Assembly: GCF_000090795.2 (NCBI RefSeq)
Contig: NW_003546261.1
Location: forward strand, 464,338 to 484,554
From: Amphimedon queenslandica
Taxonomy: Eukaryota > Porifera > Demospongiae > Haplosclerida > Niphatidae
DNA: 20,217 bases
Direction: 5' to 3'
The notes under the pieces were generated by a model that had not been told where the DNA came from, did no database searches, and worked only from the letters and a program-made list of their open reading frames with translations. This document shows positions 8,878-17,689 of the stretch, one piece after another (the stretch's first letter is position 1; each line of letters starts with the position of its first letter). Both the position numbers and the translations under genes were made by a program.

Positions 8878-9281
8878 CATGTTTTTATGCTCTTATTTCA
8901 GTTGATTTTTCATAATAATATTTATTTCTTTAGTTGCCATTGTAATACCTGTTGATTTTACACAAACATTAATTTTCTTTATTATTAATATCATTGTTAT
9001 GACTTTCATCATGTATGAGAGACAGCATTGAACAGGCATGCTGAAGGAATATCAACTATACTGACGACTAGTGAAATTGATACTAGTCTTGACACAAGTC
9101 CTTGCTAAAGAAGCTGTGAGCTGAGTGTCCAACTTCCCTGCAATGTCGTAGCTGTTCCTGATCTTCCAGGCTGTTGCGAAGTTCATATTATCATGGCATA
9201 GCAAAACATTTTTTTTTAAATAAAATAAAATCACACACTTGATAAAACAGAGTAACATGTAAGATTAATACCTTCTCTGAG
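8878..9281. other. No gene recognised
   Basis: AT-rich sequence. On the minus strand 9060-9190 reads MNFATAWKIRNSYDIAGKLD and looks somewhat protein-like, with a possible acceptor (CGCAACAG) inside it, but I know no family and see no partner exon. A nine-T tract lies at about 9210. Confidence 0.3.
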
Positions 9282-9547
9282 CAGTGGCAGATCTATGGGG
9301 GCGCCAGGGGGGCGCAATGCCGCCCAAAAACTTTCTGGAGTCATATAAACTTTAGTTTACCTGTGAAAACTGTGAAGCAGCTGACTATGTAACCTATTTT
9401 TAAGCACAAAGGGCTCATTATAGCAAACTCAGTCTTCATAATTTTTACTTCTCCAATAGTTTTGCACAAGCTTAGTTGACCACACCCCTAAACACCCCTC
9501 CCATCTCGCAATTGCCCCCCAAAAATTACATCCTAGATCCGCCCATG
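9282..9547. mobile_element. hAT-like non-autonomous element
   Basis: The left end CAGTGGCAGATCTATGGGGG and the right end CATCCTAGATCCGCCCATG are imperfect inverted copies and match the CAGTGGCGGATCTAGG-type ends seen on many hAT-family MITEs in invertebrates. The interior has no coding frame and has G-runs at the left and C-runs at the right (gcgccaggggggcgc, attgcccccc). hAT elements make 8-bp duplications. The flanks tctctgag and tctgtttg agree at five of eight positions, so an old insertion is plausible but not shown. Confidence 0.65.
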
Positions 9548-10105
9548 TCTGTTTGTTGGAAACCTCCACTAAAGTGTTGCCGTTGATTCCAAGAAAAGCT
9601 AGGTAAAAAATAACTTCCTTCATCCAGAGCTACAGATCTGAGTATGCGCAACGACACCAAAATTTTGGAGCACATGCTTCTATAATTAAGTAAATGGCGG
9701 CATGCAGCTAAGATGGGATGATCCAGCAGTCACTAAATCACTTTGTCCTTACTTGAAGAAAAATCTGATGGGACATGGACCTGCGCATAGACTGTTGGAG
9801 TAGATTGGTGTAAGAATTATCCTTGTAGCATCAACTGATACTGAAATACACACCAACAACTGGATTGACAGGACTTGATGAAGATGATGATGAAGATGAA
9901 AAAAAGGTTGCTGAACAAAATAGCCGGTTCGCCAATTTTTGACTTTTCTCCTAGACAAGGTCTAGAGCCGCACTAGCTGTGCCAATGGAGTCCTCTGGTC
10001 AAATTAAGGTCCTTTAAGAAGACTGAAAGGCATAGAAGTTCGTTTTTTCATGACAGCAAGGCTGCAAAAGTCGTGGCAGCCATTATGTGTGGGGGTAACT
10101 CCTAC
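9548..10105. other. No gene recognised
   Basis: Plus-strand 9835-9941 reads KYTPTTGLTGLDEDDDEDEK and then a stop. The acidic run comes from a GATGAA-type simple repeat at about 9874-9900. I do not assign a gene. Nothing else stands out. Confidence 0.25.
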
Positions 10106-10129
10106 TTAGTAATGCTACAGCATTACTAA
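10106..10129. repeat. Perfect 11-bp inverted repeat with 2-base spacer
   Basis: TTAGTAATGCT, then AC, then AGCATTACTAA. The arms are exact complements, so it can fold as a tight hairpin or cruciform or serve as a dimeric protein site. No gene adjoins it closely. Confidence 0.85.
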
Positions 10130-10506
10130 TAGTGTCGCCTTCAATCTCCGATTAAGATGTTCGTTCGAGGTGCAGATCAATTGGCAAGTTGCAGCCCTCT
10201 CTGCCTTTTGTGTTCAAAAAACGACTTGTTATTAATTCTGCTACTACCCTTTCTGAACTATTAAAGTTGTAGTTGATTAAAAGTAAAGCAGGCTCTTGGT
10301 GTAGTTTTGATGATTGTTTTGCCAAAAAATAGCCATTAAATATTTCCAAATAAGAATAACTCTTTCCCTGTTCACATCCTTACGTGCATCATGAAAGTTA
10401 AACCACAGTAATCGATGAGTTATTCCATGCCTTAGGAATACACCAAATTGGCAAATAGTCATTTGTATTGCCTGAAATGGAGCAATTACAATAAGTAATG
10501 CACTAC
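10130..10506. other. No gene recognised
   Basis: AT-rich sequence just downstream (in minus-strand sense) of the DUF6589 relic. It may hold that gene's 3' flank; frames here look like noise. Confidence 0.3.
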
Positions 10507-12110
10507 TTAGCTGTTTGAGTTTAACCTAACAGGAGTTTGGTGTTCCGGTTGCACATAACTTGTCACAATCTCATCAGCTACTTCTTCCAATGTCAATCCA
10601 TTACTGAACTCTTTCTCCGCTGCCAAAATAACATGTGCCACAAGTACTAGTTCCAGTCTGTACATTGGACATTATTCTTGAGATCGTTTGGTACTGCTGA
10701 GCAATTTATAACAATTTTCAACTTGAAAAGTGTGCCCTAGGTGATGAAGACTTTTCTGAATACAACTTACTCCAAATTACCTGTAATAGAAGTAAATAAT
10801 CTCATTAATGTAATTAGCTAGCACAGTTAGTATTGATGAAGTGCAGCTTTAACTAACAATCGTCAAAATCTTGTAGCATGCATGTACATGTACTCGCTTT
10901 TAAAACTGTCATCCTGTCATGCCAGTGCTCTACAACTGGTATTACACCACGTAGTTTATCAATCTCCGAGTTAAGGGTGAATCTAATATCAATTGCTCCT
11001 CTGGCACAAATGGCTGTTAACTGGTTGCCTCCAAAAAGTTTTTGCCACATATTTGTTTCTGTGTACTTCAAAACTGTACCATCAGACATAACAATAGATC
11101 TGTCTTCACTAATTACAGGAACATATCTATAAATGCTTTCTAATATCTGGCACATTTAATTGGTCTTATTTTCATCTTTTAATTGAACACCCAAAGGAAC
11201 CTTAAACGGAAATCAAATTCATCTGTCTATATATCACTAACCATTGTGGACTTAAGTTTTATCTCTGAAGAGTACTTATGCTGGATGTGCCATGTAATGC
11301 CTTAAGCTTTATTTTTAAAAGGCTGAGCATTTCTAACAAGATTCTGTAAAATAATTGAAGCGCTAACGTTAATGAATGTTGTGTATCTTTGTTATCTGGT
11401 TATTAATATAGAAAATTTCTTTCTCATTTTCTCATGATGCAGATCAGTTAGCAGTAGCTTTGATGCATTAATGACTTCATCTCTTGGTATGTCTAATAGC
11501 TAACTAAGATCGACTCTGTCTTTGACAGCATACAAGTGGCAATGTCATGATACTGTTTGATAATTGATTCTTTGGTATGTTCGCCTAAAATTCTTATCGA
11601 AGTTGTCTCCAACTATCTTAAACCCACTCCACATAGTGTCTATTATTAATAAAGAGAGCATTAAAAACAAAATGGCTTGTAAACCTAAATCAACTTCTTC
11701 ATCTTGCTCAGAACTTACTGCTATTGAACTATTATTGGCACTACTTGTAACTAATTCATATATATTATATGAACATTGATGACAACAATAAAATCTTACT
11801 TGAAGACCCATCTTGACATTTCAAAGCTGCTTCAACTTCATAAAGCACCTCAACAGCAGCGGTCATATCTTGTGAGACATCTACATAGTGGAAATTATTG
11901 TCAAATTGTGAAGCAATGGCAATATTCTACCTGCACTTGTCATTTTCTCTTGTACACCATCGGTCATCTTCCTCGTTCATTCTAATATCATAAATTTCAT
12001 CAAACATTCATTCTTCACATTCAACCTCATTATCTTCTCCATCTTCAAATGCTCCCAATCTACCTGAGAAGCCGCATGGGGGGTTTGCCTCAATTATCCT
12101 TTCTTGTTTC
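10507..12110 (-). pseudogene. DUF6589-type protein, decayed, with a recognisable intron
   Basis: Read from 12110 downwards, the minus strand shows the conserved order of the DUF6589 family, a protein of unknown function scattered in invertebrate genomes and often in multicopy. The order is an acidic N-terminal part, then MWSGFKIVGDNFDKN (about 11620), AVKDRVD, ITWHIQHKYSSEIK, ILESIYRYVP, LFGGNQLTA (about 11010-11037), GVIPVVEHWHDRMTVLK ending at 10898, then VIWSKLYSEKSSS from 10780, and finally LELVLVAHVILAAEKEF down to the TAA at 10507-10509. Joining 10898 to 10780 restores the usual domain order, which implies a 117-base intron with GC...AG ends (GCGAGT donor, TTCTATTACAG acceptor). Several stops and frame changes interrupt it (for example at 11545 and near 11270). 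The family assignment is from remembered motifs and the N-terminal limit is approximate. Confidence 0.7.
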
Positions 12111-12136
12111 TGTAAAACTTAATTTTTTAGTTCATG

Positions 12137-13770
12137 ACAATTTTTTCGTGTAACTTTAAGTTATTAAGTAACTCATCACACCAGAATTGTAGCGGCAAAT
12201 TATATTCATATCACAACCGGTTAATAAGTTTTCTTACCCACTGACTTAGGTACCTGTTTCACACAAATGATCAGGTAAATTGAGCAACCTTCTTCCTAGA
12301 ATGAGATGCAAAGGAGTCGGGCTCATTTAGGTCAGATGCAGAAATGTACATCAATGAGTGAGAGTGTAAGATGGCTTCACCTTCTGTAATGGCAGTTTTT
12401 AACACCTTATAAGTCCTCTTGGCCCTTCCAACTAGCTCAGGGAACATCGCTTCGTTAGCTGTACCAGTCGTTCAAAAAACCCTCCCCACCAAGTTTCTCT
12501 TTCAACATTAATGCTTCTTTTCACATGGACATCAGACATAAAGTCTTCAGGGTGATCCGGTATCTTCTTGAGCTCCTTAGCATCTACCTTAAAACTTGAA
12601 CCGCTATCAGAGTTAATATGAGAAAGGAACTTGTCGCCTAATAAAGCTGAGTGGTGACAAGTCAGTTACTAATTCAAAATGAACTGCACGTGAAGTGCAA
12701 CAAGTAAACAGACATACCCATGTCTGAGTAGTGTATGTATTCCCTATCCCATGATCCTGTGTACGTGTGATGTGGTATGGACTGTGTGCATGGTGTTTCA
12801 CTCCAATGGCTAAAAAGGGAGTGGTCTTTCTCACTCAATAATGTGGTAGTGGCGGTGGCAGGGCTTTCTAAGATGAAGATGCATATCTCCTACATACTAC
12901 ACATTGATTGATGATGTTTCACTAAAGACCTCCCATGAGGAGCAGTACAGTATTTAGTAACTCCATTCTTGAGAATACCTATAAATGTCGAAACATACAC
13001 TGTGCCCTTAATGAGCCTCTCAAAAGTACTAAACTTTCTTCACTCAAAAAATGTGAATGTTAACGTGTTTCTATCACAAATCTCAGGTATTCTAAACACT
13101 CTCGAGGCAAGGCTTTGTCTGTATTGAAAACATCTTGCTTCTCCCCCTTAAGCCAAGTGGCCCAATGTAAGCACTCTGGCATCTTCTGTAGCTCTCTGAT
13201 GGTAGTATCACGTGATGGTAGGTCTGCTGGATTGTCTTTTCCTTGACAGTGATTCCTACACTGCTCTCTCTGATTTCCATTACGCAATGCTGAACAATAG
13301 GCTTTCAGTTTTTGTCAGTTCCTCGAATATAGTGTAAAACAATAGAGGAATCTGTAAAAGACTTACACTCACTCACTACACACACAAAAATTTCTTTTAC
13401 ATTTGGTATGAGTCTAGACAGTAAAATTGCACTCATTAATTCTAATCTAAGAATAGTCTTGTGTTGCGCTGGTAAAACTCTCATTCTTGAGGTAACAACA
13501 CTACAGTACATAGAACACAGAATTGTACATAGAATTGAACACATATATCTTGTACACACAACACAGGTGCATAAGCTTTTATGGAGGCACAACAAAATCC
13601 AATCAGTGTAAATGCTTCCTTCACTTTAGACAGATAGCATCTAGGTAGCCTCATCAACACCTCCATTTGCAATCCATTCAACCGGTCTTTCCATTTTCTT
13701 CCAATAGCACTTCACCTCATGTCACCTTTCGCTGACATGTTTTTTAAAAGGACATCATAATATTTCGCCT
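12137..13770 (-). pseudogene. BEL/Pao retrotransposon pol remnant (reverse transcriptase end, RNase H, integrase, start of DUF5641)
   Basis: On the minus strand from about 13770 down, several frames give the BEL/Pao order. First comes the linker ending LPRCYLSKV, then GFCCASIKAYAPV, then LRLELMSAILLSRLIPNVKE, then TDSSIVLHYIRGTDK, the RNase H region. KDNPADLPSRDTT follows at about 13200, and then WVCLFTCCTSRAVHFELV of the integrase core near 12700. The second core Asp region reads INSDSGSSFKVDAKELKKIP (about 12560-12610), followed by WWGGFFERLVQL, then KTAITEGEAI and MYISASDLNEP, and a worn DUF5641 start to about 12137. Where the first catalytic Asp is expected the sequence reads GVKHHAHSP. 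Gag, protease and most of the reverse transcriptase are absent, and stops and frameshifts are frequent. It is old and incomplete, and on the opposite strand from the intact BEL/Pao end at 1-432. Confidence 0.85.
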
Positions 13771-14997
13771 CCATTTTCATAATACCGTTTCAAGGAGTTT
13801 TGCTTTGTCGGCCTGAATTTTGTTGATATCTTTGCATCATTTTTAATTTTAGGGGTTTTGAGAATGCTTTTTTGTGAATGTTATAAAAATATTGTAATTT
13901 TGATAATTTTATGTTTCTTATACCAATTTTTTACATTATGGCAATACATAAACTGGGTTCAATGCATGAAAGTTTTTGAATACCCAAGCTTATATATGTT
14001 ACTAATCTTACATGCACTGTTACACTGCCTGATGTAGTAAGCTCTGGCATAGGACTTTTTTTAGATATCAAACCTGCCATTTCTTTTTCACAATCATAAA
14101 TCTTAGATAATTTTATAGGATTTTGCCCCAGTTAAGTCACTCCTTTTTCTACTTCCTTTTTTTACAACTAATGGCACAAAAATTACACTTGACATTAACA
14201 CAAGAAAATACCATAACACCAAGTACATGTATAAAGGAGGTACAAGTAAGCTGTAGTCAACATAACTGTAAAGACTTAACTCAATAATATCCAATGTCAG
14301 AAATATAACAGAATACACTGAACTCTAGTGGCCTGGTTTACGTACAAACTTGTCAAAATTGAGCAGCATTAAAATTTTTTTTGCTCTGACTCCTCTGTAA
14401 GATTATATTTCACTCTGTAATAAAAGAAACATAAACGATAGTTATTTTATAATATTATACCTATTAGCTCTTAAAAGAACTGGTAATCCCTTAGTCTGCA
14501 AACTGCTGAACAAGTATGCAGAGAAAAAGAATAGAGCAAATATTCAGCCAGAGCAGTCACTATGAAACTCAGAGCATTCGCAAAAAGTTTTAAAGTAGCG
14601 ACTAATTTTAAGGGGCAGTGATATCATGCCCAAATAACTAGTTCATAATTATCGAAGATAAATTAAGATATGGAAAGTACCTTTGTTGTCCTTAACTCAC
14701 GCTCAAAGGAATGATGTGAAACTCACTATGAGCTGTTCTCTAGTGTATAAATTATCCGGTTCATAGATGATGAAAGAAGAAAAAGTCTGAAGAATTTTGG
14801 AGAAATTTGAATTTGGGCCTATTCTCCAGAATTGCACTACATGTAGTTCAATTACAGGTACCAGGAGAATTGCTCAGTAAAGGGAAGCTCATCTAAGCTA
14901 GTTATAAGGCTATACATGGTAAAATAAAATAGTTATAAGTGTTTGAAATTGATAAATTTGGCCGTTATTCTTAAAAAATTGACCTCAACCCTACATA
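13771..14997. other. Long AT-rich stretch without a recognised gene
   Basis: No frame on either strand resembles a known protein. The longest, 71 codons on the minus strand at 14103-14318, is a hydrophobic run from T-rich sequence. It could include the lost 5' portion of the BEL/Pao relic or unrelated intergenic DNA. The one local structure I noted is the palindrome at 14830-14853. Confidence 0.4.
14830..14853. repeat. Near-perfect 24-bp palindrome
   Basis: AATTGC ACTACATGTAGT TCAATT contains the exact 12-base palindrome ACTACATGTAGT. One mismatched pair follows and then five matched pairs. ATTCTCC at 14821-14827 and GGAGAAT at 14864-14870 add an outer inverted pair. Confidence 0.8.
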
Positions 14998-16756
14998 GAG
15001 GTTACCACCTATAGAAATTCAGTATTTGTAGAGTGTGTTTGGTACCCACTGTGATTTAGGTTTTCATGGTTTTGTAGTTTCTGTATTGGTGGATTGTGTC
15101 CGGTACCCACTGGTATTTGGGTTGTCATGGTTTTGTGGGTTCTCTACTTGTGGAGTGTGTTTAGTACCCACTGGTATTTCAGTTTTCATGGTTTTGTGGG
15201 TTCTGTAATTGTGGAGTGTGTTTGGTACCCTCAGGTATTGGGGTTTTCATGGTGTCGTATGTTCTGTGTTGGTGGAGTGTGTTGGGTATCGAATGGTATT
15301 GAAGTTATATGGTTTTGCGGGTTCTGTACTTTGAAGTGTGTTTGGCACCAACTGGTATTTTGGTTTTTATGCTTTTGTGGGTTTTTGTACTTGTTGAGTG
15401 ACTTTGGTACTTACTGGTATTGGGGTTTTTATGGTTTTGTGGGTTTTGTAATTGTAGCGTGTGTTAGTATATGGGTTGTCATGGTTTTGTGGCTTTTTAC
15501 TTTTAGAAAGTTTTGGTACACTCTGTTATTTAGGGTTTCATGGTTTTGTGGGTTCTGTCTTTGTAAAGCGTGTTTAGTTCCCACTGGTAATAAGGTTTTT
15601 ATGGTTTTGTGGGTTTTGTATTAGTGGGTGTGTTTTTGCCCAGTGGTATTTGGGTTTTCATAGCTTTGTCTGTTTTGTATTTGTAAATTGTGTTTGGGCC
15701 CACTGATATTTCAGTTTTTTTGGTTTTGTCTATTTGTGGAATGTGTTTGCATGGTGTCCACTGGTATTTGGACTTCAATGGCTTTGTGGGTTCTGTATAT
15801 GTGGAGTGTGTTAAACCATTTGTATTTCAATTTTTAATGTTTTGTACTTGTAGAGTGTTTTTTGTACCATCTGGTACTTCGGCCTTCATGGTTTTGTGGG
15901 TTTTGTACTAGTGGAATGTGTTTGCTACCCACTGGTATTTTGGTTTTCATAGTTTTGTCACTTCTGTATTTGTGGAGTGTTTGGTGCCCAATGGTATTTA
16001 GGTTCTTATGGTTTTGTTGCCTTTGTACTTTTTGAGTGTTTGTAGCCACTAGTATTTGGGTTTCTATAATATTGTGGATTTTGTACTTGTATTGTGTTTA
16101 TTACTGATATATGGGTTTTATGGTTTTGTGGGTTATGTACTGGTAGAGTGTGCTTGGTGGCCTCTAGTATTTGGGTTTTCATAGTTTTGTGAGTTCTGTA
16201 TTAGTAAAGTGTGATCAGTACCCCATGGCATTCAGGTTTGTATGGTTTTGTGGGTTCTGTACGTTTCAAGTGTGTTGCATATCCACTGGTATTTGCTTTT
16301 TTATGGTACTGTGGATTCTGTACTTATAGAGCATGTTAATACGTACTCATATTTGGGTTTTTGATTTTGTGGATTCTGTACCGTTTGTTTGGTACCCTCT
16401 AGTATTCAGGTTTTTATGGTTTTATGGGTTCTGTAGTTATGAAGTGTGTTTAGTACCAACAGGCTTTGCGAGTTTTTGGTTTTATGGGTTTTGTACTTGT
16501 AAAGTATTTTGAATACCCACTAGTATGTGTTTTTCTGGTTTTGTAGATACCATCCTTGTGGATTTTGTTTGGTATGCACAGTTGTTTAGGTTTCAATTGT
16601 TTCGTGGGTTCTGTACTTGTGGAGTGTCTTGGTACCTACTGATATTGGAGTTTTGATGGTTTTGCGGGTTTTGTATATGTGGAGTGTGTTTGGTACTCAC
16701 TGGTATTTGGGTTTTTATAATTTTGTGAGTTGTGTATTTGTGGAGTGTCTTTAGCA
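14998..16756. repeat. 61-bp minisatellite, about 28 diverged copies
   Basis: The phrase GGTACCCACTGG-TATTTGGG recurs at 15041, 15102 and 15163, giving a 61-base period that continues to about 16756. The other landmarks per unit are TTTTCATGGTTTTGTGGGTT, then CTGTACTTGTGGAGTGTG. Copies differ by many substitutions and small indels, so the array is old or weakly homogenised. The plus strand is made almost wholly of G and T. A 176-codon frame at 15094-15624 arises only because few stops occur in the unit; the 61-base period changes frame each copy, so I do not call it a gene. Confidence 0.95.
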
Positions 16757-17395
16757 TTTTCCAAAATAGTTAAAGGGAGAAGCACACCAAAACATTTCAA
16801 TGGTTTTTCGTTTTATAGGTGAACGAGGTCTTTCGGAATTGTGCAATTTGAGTGTTTTAATTTTCTCTTGACACATTTGAGATCCTCAGGTAAATCAAAA
16901 ATCAAGGGCTGGGAGGATGTGTCCCAATTGCTGGGTAAGGAACAGTCTCATTCCATAGTGAGACATCCTTTAATACCCTTATCTCCTAAGTTACCACAAG
17001 TTGCTGTCAGCCTTCTTACTGTAAGTCATATGATAACCAGCCTGATTCTATGGAGTCCCTTACCCCTGTACCGTTAAAGCCCCATAAGGTAACAAGTCAT
17101 TAGCATAGTTGAGTTCTTTCCTGTTCCTGATTGAGGCAAATGTGAAAAATGCCTCAACCCATCTAGCTATATCCTGAACACCCTTCTTTTGGCAATTTAA
17201 CTGCTTCGATTGTGTGAACAAAATAATTCCCTCCTACTCTCACTGGCTAGACCATTTTCAAGCCTACAGTCATTGGGGTGGACGGCAAGGAAGGGTCCGG
17301 TATATTTGCTTACCCTGTTCTTGTTCTTGCAAGCTTAGCAAAAATGAATTTTATCACTTCCTGTCACAAGACCAGATCTGAACAAGTGAGTAAGC
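16757..17395. other. Spacer between the 61-bp array and the second helicase fragment
   Basis: Mixed composition. A 78-codon plus frame at 16841-17077 reads GWEDVSQLLGKEQSHSIVRH and then becomes hydrophobic; no family is recognised. The sequence just before the ATG at 17396 could be 5' flank of the helicase fragment. Confidence 0.3.
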
Positions 17396-17569
17396 ATGGA
17401 GGCATCAGTAAAAAAAGCGTCAAGTGTGCTGGGCTATTCTTTTCTCGAGGAAGAGCAGTTGTGCTCTATTCAGGCATACATGGATGGAAGAGATGTTTTT
17501 GTGATCTTGCCCACTGGATTTGACAATTCAGCTTGTTTTACATGCCTTCCACAAGCTTTTATGTATACC
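17396..17569 (+). pseudogene. RecQ-like DNA helicase, N-terminal fragment with broken Walker A
   Basis: An ATG at 17396 opens a frame reading MEASVKKASSVLGYSFLEEE, then QLCSIQAYMDGRDVFVILPT, the usual run-up to the ATP-binding loop in RecQ-like helicases of invertebrates. The Walker A that should read G-F/Y-G-K-S is GFDNS at 17516-17530, so the Gly and the catalytic Lys are gone. The following ACFTCLPQAF also fits the family. After about 17569 the frame loses similarity and ends at 17621. Motif Ia, the DEAH box and everything beyond are missing, and the 88-bp array begins about 120 bases later. This is a different paralogue from the helicase at 2738, since its run-up residues differ. It is a fragment without ATPase capacity. 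Confidence 0.75.
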
Positions 17570-17689
17570 TCAGGAGTCCTCGAGTGCTGTCCAAGTCTAC
17601 CATCAATATCCTTTTCCATTTAGGACATCCAGTCATCCACCTCAAAAATAATGTTTCATTTATCCCTTTGCACAAATCCATCCAATTCT

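Noticed and set aside
9052..9258. Minus-strand frame of 68 codons
   Set aside because: Somewhat protein-like in the middle, but no recognised family, no partner exon and an A/T homopolymer at its start.
9835..9941. Plus-strand reading with TTGLTGL and an acidic run, briefly reminiscent of a complex I subunit start
   Set aside because: The similarity covers only a few residues, the acidic run is a simple repeat, and a stop follows at once.
15094..15624. 176-codon plus-strand frame rich in Trp, Phe and Val
   Set aside because: It lies wholly in the 61-bp array, whose period shifts the frame every copy. The residues simply mirror the G/T-rich repeat.
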